Assembly: GCA_026984455.1 (NCBI GenBank) | Contig: JALSSC010000052.1 | Coordinates: 1-46,168, forward strand | From: Chromatiaceae bacterium | GTDB taxonomy: Bacteria > Pseudomonadota > Gammaproteobacteria > Chromatiales > Chromatiaceae | Length of the DNA stretch: 46,168 nt | Direction: 5' to 3' | Shown: piece by piece, positions 1-8,198 of the stretch | How the letters are laid out: every line of letters starts with the position of its first letter | Numbering within the stretch: position 1 is the first letter of the stretch | Made by a program: the position numbers and the translations under genes | The notes under the pieces: generated by a model | What the model saw: only the letters and a program-made list of their open reading frames with translations | What the model was told of the DNA's origin: nothing | Databases searched by the model: none

Positions 1-71
1 TGGCCACCCGCAACGGCCGCAAGGTCATCAAGGCGCGCCGTGCCAAGGGCCGCGACAGGCTCACGCCCTGA
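1..71 (+). CDS. rpmH: 50S ribosomal protein bL34, 3' end only
   Basis: Only the last 23 codons are present; the frame runs from base 3 to a TGA at 69-71. The visible residues (ATRNGRKVIKARRAKGRDRL and TP) match the conserved C-terminal half of bL34, a very basic protein of about 44 residues in the large ribosomal subunit. The start lies outside the window. It is followed after 6 bp by rnpA, the usual rpmH-rnpA arrangement near the chromosomal origin. Confidence 0.95.
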   Translation, partial: ATRNGRKVIKARRAKGRDRLTP

Positions 72-77
72 GCCGGG

Positions 78-479
78 TTGGCACCCGCCAAAGAGGGCCT
101 GCCCAAGGCGCGCCGCCTCCTGAAGGGGCGCGAATTCGCCCGTGTCTTTGCCGCCCCCCGCAAGCAGATCGACCGCTACTGGGTCGTGCTGGCACATGAG
201 AACGGGTTGAAGGAGGCGCGCCTCGGCTTGGCCATTTCACGGCGTTGTTCATCCCGCGCGGTCGTGCGTAACCGCCTCAAGCGCCTCTGGCGCGAGGGCT
301 TCAGGCGCCATGCGCAACTCTTGCCGCCGCTGGACCTGGTGGTCCTCTGTCGCCATCCCGCCGCGGCCGCCACCAACCGCATTCTCCTCGCGAGCATAGA
401 ACGACTCATACGAAGGCTGGCAACATCCCCATGCGCACCCTCTTCATCGCCTTCATCCGCCTCTACCGGCTCCTCTTGA
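78..479 (+). CDS. rnpA: Ribonuclease P protein component
   Basis: This is the protein subunit of RNase P, which binds the catalytic RNA and helps remove the 5' leader of pre-tRNAs. The 133-residue product has the N-terminal [12 protein letters not shown] stretch and the family RNR signature [17 protein letters not shown] at about residues 72-88. The start taken is a TTG at 78, six bases after the rpmH stop; no ATG precedes the conserved core. The last 16 or so codons overlap the start of yidD (49 bp), and the Ser/Pro-rich tail they encode is probably not functional. Typical family length is about 115-130 residues. The identification is firm; the exact start is less so. Confidence 0.93.
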   Translation: MAPAKEGLPKARRLLKGREFARVFAAPRKQIDRYWVVLAHENGLKEARLGLAISRRCSSRAVVRNRLKRLWREGFRRHAQLLPPLDLVVLCRHPAAAATNRILLASIERLIRRLATSPCAPSSSPSSASTGSS

Positions 480-658
480 GCCCGTTTCTCGGCAACCACT
501 GCCGGTTCTATCCCAGTTGCTCCAGCTATGCCGAGACCGCAATCCGCTCGCACGGCGTCCTCCGTGGGGGCTGGATGGCCCTCAGACGTCTTGCGCGCTG
601 CCATCCCTGGCATGAAGGCGGATTCGATCCCGTGCCCGAAGCGCACGAACACCATTGA
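431..658 (+). CDS. yidD: Membrane protein insertion efficiency factor
   Basis: A 75-residue protein of the YidD family. It has an amphipathic N-terminal helix ([17 protein letters not shown]) followed by the signature [15 protein letters not shown] and a GG.....RLARCHPW segment. Family members sit at the inner face of the membrane and assist YidC/Sec-dependent insertion. The gene overlaps the 3' end of rnpA and ends 18 bp before yidC, so the three are almost certainly co-transcribed and translationally coupled. Length and order are standard. Confidence 0.95.
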   Translation: MRTLFIAFIRLYRLLLSPFLGNHCRFYPSCSSYAETAIRSHGVLRGGWMALRRLARCHPWHEGGFDPVPEAHEHH

Positions 659-676
659 GTATTATCCCCCGTCATC

Positions 677-2368
677 ATGGACAACCTGCGCCTCATCCTG
701 CTGTTCTCCCTGGGTTTCACCCTGCTGCTCATCTACCAGGCCTGGATGAAGGACTATGGTCCGCAGACGGCGCCGGCGGCCGCCGTATCCACCCAGACGG
801 CCGGTTCCTCCGCTGGGCGGGAGCAGCAACCAGGGGCCTCCGCACCCGAGCGGATACCCCCCGCGGCCGTTCCCGCGGATTCCACGGCCACAATCCAGGC
901 GGCCCCCGTCACTCAGTCCCCGGCCGCCGGGCACGTGGAGGTGGAGACCGATGTGGTCAAGGCCGAGATCTCCCTCAAGGGCGGAACCCTGTCCGGGCTC
1001 TGGCTCCTCGCCTATCCGGTCTCTCTCGAACACCCGGAGCGGAAGATCCGCCTGTTCAAGGGGACGGAGCCCAATCTCTACCTTGCCCAGAGCGGCGTGG
1101 TGGGGCCGCCGAAGGCCCCCTCCCCCACCCATGAGGCACTGTTCCATGCCGCCTCCACCCGTTATCGCCTGGGCAAGGGGCAGGACGACCTGGTGGTGGA
1201 ACTGAAGTGGAAGGACGGCCATGGGCTCAGGGTGTCGAAGCGTTTCCACTTCCATCGTGCCCGCTATGTGGTGGAGCTGGAACAGGTCGTCGAAAACCAC
1301 TCGCAAGCGCCCTGGACCGCCCGGGCCTACTACCAGTTGCAGCGTTCCGAGCCCCACAAGCAGAAGGGGGTCAAGGACTTCTTTCAGAGCCGCACCTTTA
1401 CCGGCGCCGCCTATTACACGGAGGAAAAGAAGTTCGAGAAGCTGCCCTTCACGGAATTCAAGGAAAAGACCCTGGACCTGGAGGCCAAGGGCGGTTGGAT
1501 CGCCATGGTCCAACATTATTTCATGAGCGCCTGGATCCCCCCCGCCGACGAGGTCTTCCACTTCTACAACCAGACCGTGCCTGGGCCCCGCTTTCAGGTA
1601 GGCGTCTATTCGACCTCCAGGGAGATCGCCCCCGGGTCCGAGGTGCGGTTCCGTTCCACCCTCTACGCCGGGCCCGAGCTTCAGGACGAGCTGGCCAAGA
1701 TCGCCCCGGGCCTGGAACTCACCGTGGACTACGGCTGGTTCACCGTCCTGGCCCAGCCGATCTTCTGGCTGTTGAAGGAGATCCACAAGCTGGTGGGTAA
1801 CTGGGGCTGGTCCATCATCCTCCTCACCATTCTCATCAAGGCGGCCTTCTACAAGCTCTCCGAGACCAGCTACAAGTCCATGGCCAACATGCGCAAACTC
1901 ACCCCGAGGATGCAGGCCCTCAAGGACCGTTACGGGGACGACAAACAGCGTCTGAATCAGGCCATGATGGAGATGTACAAGAAGGAGAAGATCAATCCCT
2001 TGGGCGGCTGCCTGCCCATCGTGGTGCAGGTCCCGGTCTTCATCGCCCTGTATTGGGTGCTCATGGAGAGTGTGGAACTCCGCCAGGCCCCCTTCATCCT
2101 CTGGATCGACAACCTCTCCGCCCAGGATCCATACTACGTGCTGCCCCTGATCATGGGCGTGTCCATGTTCATTCAGCAGAAGCTCAATCCGGCGCCGCCC
2201 GATCCGCTCCAGGCCAAGTTGATGATGGCCCTGCCCTTCGTGTTCACCGTCTTCTTCGCCTTCTTCCCCTCCGGATTGGTGCTGTACTGGGTGGTGAACA
2301 ATCTCTTGTCCATCGCCCAGCAGTGGTACATCACGCGTAAGATCGAGGGTGCCTCCAAACACGCCTGA
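677..2368 (+). CDS. yidC: Membrane protein insertase YidC
   Basis: This is the inner-membrane insertase/chaperone that works alone or with SecYEG. The 563-residue protein has the gram-negative layout: an N-terminal anchor (about residues 5-20), a long periplasmic beta domain after a Pro/Ala-rich linker, then the conserved C-terminal membrane core beginning near GWSIILLTILIKAAFY. The core contains the GGCLPIVVQVPVFIALYWVL segment and ends in TM helices at MALPFVFTVFFAFFPSGLVLYWVVNN. The amphipathic loop MRKLTPRMQALKDRYGDDKQ after TM2 is also present. The stop codon lies inside the 5' end of mnmE (20 bp overlap). Confidence 0.97.
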   Translation: MDNLRLILLFSLGFTLLLIYQAWMKDYGPQTAPAAAVSTQTAGSSAGREQQPGASAPERIPPAAVPADSTATIQAAPVTQSPAAGHVEVETDVVKAEISLKGGTLSGLWLLAYPVSLEHPERKIRLFKGTEPNLYLAQSGVVGPPKAPSPTHEALFHAASTRYRLGKGQDDLVVELKWKDGHGLRVSKRFHFHRARYVVELEQVVENHSQAPWTARAYYQLQRSEPHKQKGVKDFFQSRTFTGAAYYTEEKKFEKLPFTEFKEKTLDLEAKGGWIAMVQHYFMSAWIPPADEVFHFYNQTVPGPRFQVGVYSTSREIAPGSEVRFRSTLYAGPELQDELAKIAPGLELTVDYGWFTVLAQPIFWLLKEIHKLVGNWGWSIILLTILIKAAFYKLSETSYKSMANMRKLTPRMQALKDRYGDDKQRLNQAMMEMYKKEKINPLGGCLPIVVQVPVFIALYWVLMESVELRQAPFILWIDNLSAQDPYYVLPLIMGVSMFIQQKLNPAPPDPLQAKLMMALPFVFTVFFAFFPSGLVLYWVVNNLLSIAQQWYITRKIEGASKHA

Positions 2369-3698
2369 GACCATCGCCGCCATCGCCACCGCCGCGGGTA
2401 CCGGCTCGGTGGGCGTGGTGCGGGTCTCGGGTCCGCTGGCGTCCACCATGGCGGCGCTCCTGTTGGGCCGGCCGCCCCGCCCGCGCTATGCCCACTTCGC
2501 GGCATTCCGGGACGCCCGGGGAGGTGTTCTGGATCAGGGACTGTTGCTCTTCTTTCCCGCCCCCGCCTCCTTCACCGGTGAAGACGTCCTCGAACTTCAA
2601 GGCCATGGCGGGCCGCGGGTCCTGGACCGCCTCCTGGCCCGGGTGCTGGAACTGGGCGCCCGCCCCGCCCGCCCCGGCGAGTTCAGCGAACGCGCCTTTC
2701 TCAACGGCAAGATGGATCTCGTTCAGGCCGAGGCCGTCGCCGATCTCATCGAAGCGGGCACCCGGCGCGCCGCCCATTTGGCGGCACGCACCCTGGAGGG
2801 CCGTTTCTCCCGCCGGGTCGGGGATCTCCTGGAGGCCCTGGTGGAAGCGCGGGCGCTGCTGGAGGGCGGCCTGGACTTTCCCGATGAGGACGACACCGAT
2901 CTCTTCTCCGCGGCGGATCTGGACGCCCGTCTGCGGGGGCTGGCGCAGCGGCTGGCCGCCGTGCGCGCCGCCGCCGCCCGTGGGCGCCTGCTGCGTGACG
3001 GCCTGACCCTGGTGATCGCCGGCGCCCCCAACGCCGGCAAGTCCAGCCTGCTCAATGTCCTGGCCGGGGAGGACCGGGCCATCGTCAGCGCCGTGCCCGG
3101 CACCACCCGCGACCTCTTGCGGGAGCCCATCCAGCTCGATGGCCTGCCCCTGCACCTGGTGGATACGGCCGGATTGCACGAGGGGCGCGATCCCGTGGAG
3201 CGGGAGGGGATCCGGCGCGCCCGTGCCGTGCTGGAGACGGCCGATCGGATCCTGTGGATCTACGATGCCACCCGCGGCCGGCCGGAGGCCGGGATCCTTC
3301 AGGCCCCCGAGGGGGTGCCCGTCACCCTGGTGCGCAACAAGATCGATCTGCTGGGAGAATCCCCGGGCCTGCGTGAGACCGGGGTCGGCCCGGAGCTGGC
3401 CCTGTCCGCCCTCACCGGCGAGGGTCTGCCGCTTCTGGAAGGACATCTGCGGGCGATCGCCGGTCTCGATGGGGGCGAACAAGGCGAGTTCCTCGCCCGC
3501 CGCAGGCATCTCCACGCCCTGGACCGGGCCGCCGATCACCTCCAAGGGGCGCGCAGCGCCCTGGAGTCCGGCCTGGCCCCGGAACTCGTCGCCGAGGACC
3601 TGCGTCTCGCCCAACGCGCCTTGGGCGAGATCACCGGGGAATTCCTTCCCGAAGACCTCCTGGGTGAGATCTTCGGGCGATTCTGCCTGGGCAAGTGA
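2349..3698 (+). CDS. mnmE: tRNA uridine-5-carboxymethylaminomethyl modification GTPase
   Basis: MnmE (TrmE) acts with MnmG to modify the wobble uridine of certain tRNAs. The 449-residue protein has the N-terminal tetrahydrofolate-binding domain (TIAAIATAAGTGSVGVVRVSG), a helical domain, and an inserted G domain with the P-loop GAPNAGKS (about residues 225-232), DTAG, and RNKIDLL. It ends in FCLGK, the diagnostic C-terminal Cys motif (FCIGK in E. coli). The GTG at 2349 overlaps the end of yidC by 20 bp and gives an N-terminus that aligns with the family. It belongs to the rpmH-mnmE cluster. Confidence 0.97.
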   Translation: MPPNTPETIAAIATAAGTGSVGVVRVSGPLASTMAALLLGRPPRPRYAHFAAFRDARGGVLDQGLLLFFPAPASFTGEDVLELQGHGGPRVLDRLLARVLELGARPARPGEFSERAFLNGKMDLVQAEAVADLIEAGTRRAAHLAARTLEGRFSRRVGDLLEALVEARALLEGGLDFPDEDDTDLFSAADLDARLRGLAQRLAAVRAAAARGRLLRDGLTLVIAGAPNAGKSSLLNVLAGEDRAIVSAVPGTTRDLLREPIQLDGLPLHLVDTAGLHEGRDPVEREGIRRARAVLETADRILWIYDATRGRPEAGILQAPEGVPVTLVRNKIDLLGESPGLRETGVGPELALSALTGEGLPLLEGHLRAIAGLDGGEQGEFLARRRHLHALDRAADHLQGARSALESGLAPELVAEDLRLAQRALGEITGEFLPEDLLGEIFGRFCLGK

Positions 3699-3722
3699 CC
3701 CTCGTTCCACCATACTCCCGAA

Positions 3723-4406
3723 ATGCACTGGTTGTTCGACAATCCGCATCTCCTCTGGCTCGCCGCCCTCTGGCTGGCCTATTTCGCCCTGCATTCCCTG
3801 CTCGCCTCCCTGACGGTGAAGGGATGGGTGGCGCGCCGCCGGCCTGAATGGATGCGCGCCTACCGGCTGACGTTCAACGGGGTGGCGGTGCTGACCCTGA
3901 TCCCCCCCCTGGCCCTGACCTTCCTCTGGAGGGGTGAGTCCTTGTGGCGCTGGGACGGCCCCTGGCGCTTCGTCTCCTGGGGGTTGCAGGGCCTCGCCCT
4001 GCTGGGCTTCGTCTGGTCCCTGCGCCATTACGACACGGCCGAGTTCCTCGGCACGCGCCAATGGCGCGCCCACAGCCACTCGGTGGCCGATCAGGAGTCT
4101 CTGCACCTGTCACCCCTGCATCGCTGGGTGCGCCATCCCTGGTATGCCCTCGGCCTGGTGCTGATCTGGACGCGGGACATGGATCCGGCGCTGTTGCTCA
4201 CGGCCACCCTGGCCACCCTCTACTTCCTCCTGGGCTCGCGCCTGGAGGAGCGCAAGCTCCTGAGCTATCACGGGCCCGCCTATGCCGAATACCGCCGCCT
4301 GGTGCCCGCGCTCGTCCCCGTGCCCTGGCGGCACCTGTCGCGGGCCAAGGCCGCGGCGCTGGAGGCGCGGGCGGCGCGGGATCGCGCGGCGTTGGGGGAT
4401 GGATGA
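3723..4406 (+). CDS. NnrU/ICMT-like integral membrane protein (putative methyltransferase)
   Basis: A 227-residue polytopic membrane protein with hydrophobic segments near residues 8-28, 50-65, 80-100 and 155-170. The C-terminal half contains WVRHPWYALGLVL and EERKLLSYHGPAYAEYRR. These match the RHPxY and E-E-..Y..Y pattern that binds S-adenosylmethionine in the isoprenylcysteine-carboxyl-methyltransferase/PEMT-type superfamily, and the overall layout is that of NnrU-like proteins. The substrate cannot be predicted. It starts 24 bp after mnmE and ends 6 bp before dusA, so it may be part of the same transcript. The Ala/Arg-rich tail (residues 205-227) is probably a cytoplasmic extension. Confidence 0.7.
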   Translation: MHWLFDNPHLLWLAALWLAYFALHSLLASLTVKGWVARRRPEWMRAYRLTFNGVAVLTLIPPLALTFLWRGESLWRWDGPWRFVSWGLQGLALLGFVWSLRHYDTAEFLGTRQWRAHSHSVADQESLHLSPLHRWVRHPWYALGLVLIWTRDMDPALLLTATLATLYFLLGSRLEERKLLSYHGPAYAEYRRLVPALVPVPWRHLSRAKAAALEARAARDRAALGDG

Positions 4407-4412
4407 GGGGGC

Positions 4413-5450
4413 GTGCCCGTGACCGCGGCTGGAGACCGGGCGCCGCGGGAGGCCGGCGGCAGGCGTTCCGGCGTCCTCGACCGGACCCTCTGCGTCGCGC
4501 CCATGCTGGATTGGACGGACCGCTATTGCCGCCGCTTTCACCGCCTGCTGAACCCGCGTGCGCTCCTGTACACCGAGATGGTGGCGGCCCCTGCCCTGCT
4601 CCACGGCGATCCCGCGCGTCTCCTGGCCCATGACCCCGGCGAACACCCGGTGGCCCTGCAACTGGGCGGCTCCGAGGCTGCGGAACTGGCGGCCTGCGCG
4701 CGCCTGGGCGAGGCCTGGGGCTATGCGGAGATCAACCTGAACCTGGGCTGTCCTTCGGCGCGGGTGCGCGCCGGCCGCTTCGGGGCCTGCCTGATGGCCG
4801 ATCCGGGACGGGTCAACGAGTGCGTGGCGGCCATGGTGGAGGCCGTGAGGATACCCGTCACCCTGAAGCAGCGCATCGGCATCGACCAGGCCGACGACTA
4901 CGACCACCTCGCCCGGTTCGTGGACGGGATCGCCCGGGCCGGTTGTGGGGTATTCATCGTCCACGCCCGCAAGGCCTGGTTGCAGGGCCTGAGTCCCAAG
5001 GAGAATCGCGACATTCCGCCCTTGCGTTACGACCGGGTACAACGCCTGAAGGGGGATTTTCCCCGGCTCGAATTCGTCGTCAACGGCGGGATCGGCGACC
5101 TGGATCAGGCCGTGGCCCTGCTTCGCGGCCTCGATGGGATCATGCTGGGGCGGGCGGCCTACCACCACCCCTGGCTGCTGGCCGAGGCCATGCCGCGGCT
5201 GTTCGGCGTGCCCATGCCCTTCGCCCGCCGCACGGACGCGGTCCGCGCCTTCCGTCCCTTCATGGACAGGGAACTGGCGGCGGGGACCCCCCTGTCGCGC
5301 ATGACCCGCCATCTCCTCGGGTTGTTCCACGGCCGTCCCGGCGGACGCCGCTGGCGTCGGATACTGAGTACCGAGGCCCAGCCTCCCGGGGCGGGTCTGG
5401 AGGTGGTGGAACGGGCCCTGGCTCAGGTCTCCGAGGAATCGCGGTTGTAG
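4413..5450 (+). CDS. dusA: tRNA-dihydrouridine(20/20a) synthase
   Basis: An FMN enzyme that reduces uridines 20/20a in the D-loop of tRNA. The 345-residue protein has the FMN-site opening APMLDWTDRYCRRFHR and the catalytic-Cys segment LNLGCPSARVRAGRFGACLM, in which the second Cys is the proton donor of the family. It also has VTLKQRIGID, FIVHARKAWLQGLSPKENR and the phosphate-binding VNGGIGDLDQA...GIMLGRAAYHHPW. The Dus-A subtype is supported by the KAWLQGLSPKENRDIPPL block. The start is a GTG at 4413, preceded by a GC-rich stretch with a weak ribosome-binding site; the GTG at 4419 is an alternative. Its 3' end overlaps the oppositely oriented manC-type gene by 28 bp. Confidence 0.93.
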   Translation: MPVTAAGDRAPREAGGRRSGVLDRTLCVAPMLDWTDRYCRRFHRLLNPRALLYTEMVAAPALLHGDPARLLAHDPGEHPVALQLGGSEAAELAACARLGEAWGYAEINLNLGCPSARVRAGRFGACLMADPGRVNECVAAMVEAVRIPVTLKQRIGIDQADDYDHLARFVDGIARAGCGVFIVHARKAWLQGLSPKENRDIPPLRYDRVQRLKGDFPRLEFVVNGGIGDLDQAVALLRGLDGIMLGRAAYHHPWLLAEAMPRLFGVPMPFARRTDAVRAFRPFMDRELAAGTPLSRMTRHLLGLFHGRPGGRRWRRILSTEAQPPGAGLEVVERALAQVSEESRL

Positions 5451-6892
5451 ATGTCCTCGTAGCGCACGATGTCGTCCTCGCCCAGGTAACTGCCCGACTG
5501 CACCTCGATGATCTCCAGGGGGATCACCCCCGGGTTCTCCAGGCGGTGCCTGGCCCCCACCGGGATATAGGTGGACTGGTTTTCAGAGAGCAGGAAGACC
5601 TTGTCGTCGCAGGTCACCCGGGCGGTGCCTGAGACCACGATCCAGTGTTCGGCGCGGTGGTGGTGCATCTGCAGAGACAGGGATTCCCCGGCGTTCACGG
5701 TGATGCGCTTGACCTGATAGCGCTCGCCGGAGTCGATGGGCTCGTAGTTGCCCCAGGGACGGTGGGCCTTGCGGTGGATGCGGAATTCGTGGCGCCGTTC
5801 GTGCTTGAGGAACTGGGTCACCGCCTTGACGTCCTGGGCGCGCTCCTTGCTGCCCACCAGCACCGCGTCCGGGGTCTCCACCACGATGAGGCCGTCGAGT
5901 CCCACCACCGCCACCATGCGGTGCTGGGCCAGGACCAGGTTGTCGCGGGCCTCGTGGACGAAGGCGTCGCCCTCCAGGACATTGCCGGCCTCGTCCTGCT
6001 CGCGCACCTCCCACAGGGCCGACCAGGCGCCCACGTCGGACCAGCCCACGTCCAGGGGCAGGACCAGGGCGCGTCGCGGGGGTTCCGGGTCGGCGGCCAG
6101 GCGTTCCATCACCGCATAGTCGATGGAGTCGCTGGGGCAGGCATGGAAGGCCCGGGCATCGAGGCGATGGAACTCGCTGTCCGCCCCCCCCTCGCCGTAG
6201 GCCTGGCGCGAGGCGGCCAGGATGTCGGGCCGGTAGCGGCCGATGAGGTCGATCCAGACCGAGGCCTGGAGCATGAACAGGCCGCTGTTCCAGAGGTAGT
6301 CGCCCGATGCCACGTAACCCTCGGCGGTGGCGCGGTCCGGCTTCTCTACGAAGCCGTCCAGGCGAAAGATCTCCTCGTCCAAGGCCTCGCCCTTGCGGAT
6401 GTAACCGTAGCCCGTCTCGGGTTTGTCGGGGACGATGCCGAAGGTGATCACGTCGCCGCCCTGGGCGCGCTCGTAGCCCAGGGCCACCATCCGCCGGAAG
6501 CCCCTTTCGTCGCGGATCACGTGATCGGCGGCCTCTACCAGGAGCACCGGATCGTCGCCCTCGCGGGTGGCGTGGAGCGCGGCCAGGGTGAGCGCGGGCG
6601 CGGTGTTGCGCCCTTCGGGCTCCAGCAGGATGCCGGCCGCCGGGCGTTCCAGGATGCGCAGTTGTTCGGCCACCAGGAAACGGTGGCTCTCGTTGCAGAT
6701 GATCAGGGGGTCCTTGACCCCGATACCCGCCTTGGGTTGCTCCTCCTCCAGGCCGTCGAGCCGGCGCACGGTCTCCTGGAGGAGGGTGTGCTCGCTGGTC
6801 AGGGCCAGGAACTGCTTGGGGTAGGCCTCGCGCGACAGCGGCCACAGCCGGGTGCCGGAGCCGCCGGAAAGAATCACGGGTTGCAGGGACAT
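5423..6892 (-). CDS. manC: Mannose-1-phosphate guanylyltransferase / mannose-6-phosphate isomerase
   Basis: A bifunctional type II PMI-GMP enzyme (ManC/AlgA/CpsB family) that makes GDP-mannose for polysaccharide or LPS synthesis. The 489-residue protein opens with the nucleotidyltransferase motif VILSGGSGTRLWPLSREAYPKQF and has the FVEKPD segment. It ends in a cupin-type isomerase domain (HHHRAEHWIVVSGTARV..., YIPVGARHRLENPG, EIIEVQSGSYLGEDDIVR). A good ribosome-binding site (AGGAGG) lies about 6 bases before the ATG. No other GDP-mannose or exopolysaccharide genes are adjacent, so the product pathway is unclear. The gene is convergent with dusA. Confidence 0.94.
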   Translation of the reverse strand: MSLQPVILSGGSGTRLWPLSREAYPKQFLALTSEHTLLQETVRRLDGLEEEQPKAGIGVKDPLIICNESHRFLVAEQLRILERPAAGILLEPEGRNTAPALTLAALHATREGDDPVLLVEAADHVIRDERGFRRMVALGYERAQGGDVITFGIVPDKPETGYGYIRKGEALDEEIFRLDGFVEKPDRATAEGYVASGDYLWNSGLFMLQASVWIDLIGRYRPDILAASRQAYGEGGADSEFHRLDARAFHACPSDSIDYAVMERLAADPEPPRRALVLPLDVGWSDVGAWSALWEVREQDEAGNVLEGDAFVHEARDNLVLAQHRMVAVVGLDGLIVVETPDAVLVGSKERAQDVKAVTQFLKHERRHEFRIHRKAHRPWGNYEPIDSGERYQVKRITVNAGESLSLQMHHHRAEHWIVVSGTARVTCDDKVFLLSENQSTYIPVGARHRLENPGVIPLEIIEVQSGSYLGEDDIVRYEDIYNRDSSET

Positions 6893-7013
6893 GGTCTACC
6901 TCCTCGGTCTCTCGACGAAAAACCCTGATCTGCGGGGATTAGACCAATCCCGACGGGTTGGGCGCAAGCAGAGGCCACCTTCCTCCAGGACTCCGTCATC
7001 TAACCGCCCCTCT

Positions 7014-7107
7014 GCCAGTGGCCTTCCCTGAAAAACGCCGTGAATACCTCCCTGTAGGCTTGACTGCGGCATCCCTGCCGCAGACATTTTCAGGGAAGGC
7101 CACTGGC
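7014..7107. repeat. 94-bp intergenic inverted-repeat element
   Basis: Two perfectly complementary 21-base arms (7014-7034 and 7087-7107) enclose 52 bp. The interior holds a second perfect hairpin, CTGCGGC (7064-7070) and GCCGCAG (7077-7083) with a 6-base loop ATCCCT. The nested design looks like a palindromic intergenic repeat or MITE/REP-type element rather than a terminator, because there is no T tract. It lies in the 560-bp gene-free stretch 6893-7452 between manC and vapBC; the remainder of that stretch shows no convincing gene. The family identity is inferred from architecture only. Confidence 0.7.
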
Positions 7108-7397
7108 GCGGTTTTCAATGACTTGAGTGGTTGGATGACGTGGTCCTGCACCTTCCTCATGTTCTGTATCTTGTGATTACAAGACTCCCTGTAATGCCTG
7201 CGGCTCCCCCTGCAGCGTAACCGTTTACCTCTCCTGTCGATTCATCGCCTGTCCTCCAAGGCCTCCCTGGTCCGGAACAGAGGATGGGTCCCTTTGGGGA
7301 AGTAATCACACGGTACTGGAGATATAAACCCACACAAAAATCATTCTGTTTCCCGATTCTGTTCCTGGTCGAATCTTGCACACCCAAGGCATCAGAA

Positions 7398-7417
7398 ATA
7401 TCATCACGTGATGATAT
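7398..7417. promoter_or_regulatory. Perfect 20-bp palindrome, likely VapB(C) operator
   Basis: The palindrome (half-site ATATCATCAC) is centred 45 bp upstream of the vapB ATG at 7453. It is flanked by a second, looser inverted repeat, CACCCAA (7381-7387) and TTGGGTG (7419-7425). Type II toxin-antitoxin operons are normally repressed by the antitoxin or its complex binding such palindromes around the promoter. No -10/-35 pair could be assigned with certainty. Confidence 0.6.
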
Positions 7418-7452
7418 ATTGGGTGCCTTGTGACAATGGGAGCTGTCTGTAT

Positions 7453-7650
7453 ATGAGAACCACACTGAATATCGACGACCAGTTGCTGGCCGAGGCGCAG
7501 CGGGTGAGCGGGTTGAATGGAAAGGCTGCCCTGGTGCGCGAGGGATTGCGTGCCCTGATCGAACGCGAGAGCGCCCGACGGCTCGCAAAGCTGGGCGGCA
7601 GCGAGCCGCAGCTGAAACCGGTGCCCCGCAGGCGGTCCGATCCACAATGA
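7453..7650 (+). CDS. vapB: Type II antitoxin, VapB family
   Basis: A 65-residue protein whose N-terminus, MRTTLNIDDQLLAEAQRVSG, is the ribbon-helix-helix DNA-binding domain typical of VapB-type antitoxins (beta strand TTLNI, then helix). It is followed by LVREGLRALIERESARRLAKLGG and a charged, proline-rich C-terminal tail (LKPVPRRRSDPQ) expected to wrap the toxin. The ATG at 7453 was chosen over an in-frame ATG at 7408 because the latter lies inside the palindromic operator and adds non-homologous residues. The stop overlaps the vapC ATG (ATGA), giving tight coupling. Confidence 0.88.
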   Translation: MRTTLNIDDQLLAEAQRVSGLNGKAALVREGLRALIERESARRLAKLGGSEPQLKPVPRRRSDPQ

Positions 7651-8015
7651 TCCTGGTGGATACGTCGGTCTGGATCGATCATCTGCGCGGGGTCGATGGA
7701 AATCTGACCGAATTGTTGAACCGCGGTCAGGTGTTGATGCACCCATTCGTGTTGGGTGAGCTGGCCTGCGGCAATCTGGCGAACCGGGTCGAAGTGTTGA
7801 GATTGCTCAAGGCCTTGCCCCGGTCAGCGGTCGCCTCAGAGGATGAGGCGCTGGTCTTCATCGAAAAACGGGCATTGATGGGAAAGGGCCTCGGTTACAT
7901 AGATGTGCATCTGCTGGCGGCCGTGGCCCTGGAAGGCAGCGCGCGGCTGTGGACGCGAGACAAGCGATTACGGGCGGTGGCCGACGGGCTGTCGTTGGCC
8001 GTGGTCATCGACTGA
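7647..8015 (+). CDS. vapC: PIN-domain toxin, VapC family ribonuclease
   Basis: A 122-residue PIN-domain protein. The four acidic residues that coordinate Mg2+ in this fold are present: D5 (MILVDTSVWIDHLR), E38 (VLGELACGN), D86 (GYIDVHLL) and D105 (LWTRDKRL). The catalytic site therefore looks intact. VapC toxins cleave tRNA or rRNA and are held inactive by VapB. It overlaps vapB by 4 bp. The 183 bp between this gene and the fumarase hold no recognisable gene. Confidence 0.9.
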   Translation: MILVDTSVWIDHLRGVDGNLTELLNRGQVLMHPFVLGELACGNLANRVEVLRLLKALPRSAVASEDEALVFIEKRALMGKGLGYIDVHLLAAVALEGSARLWTRDKRLRAVADGLSLAVVID

Positions 8016-8198
8016 TCGCGGTGCCGCCCTGCAGCCGACGGCCTGCCGCCGGCGAAGATTTCTCAGGCCCTCGAATGACCGGCCCTTCGAAAGCCTTCGT
8101 CGTGTCCCTGGAGAGGGCTCTACCCGCCGCAGGCAGGAAATCCTGTGCAATGGGTATAGACTTCACTCACCGTTTTCTGTCGCCTGGACCCGAGAGAC

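Noticed and set aside
662-2449. Long minus-strand frame (595 codons) opposite yidC
   Set aside because: It is a shadow of yidC and the start of mnmE in GC-rich DNA: composition is His/Gly/Glu-rich with no domain, and the plus-strand genes are certain.
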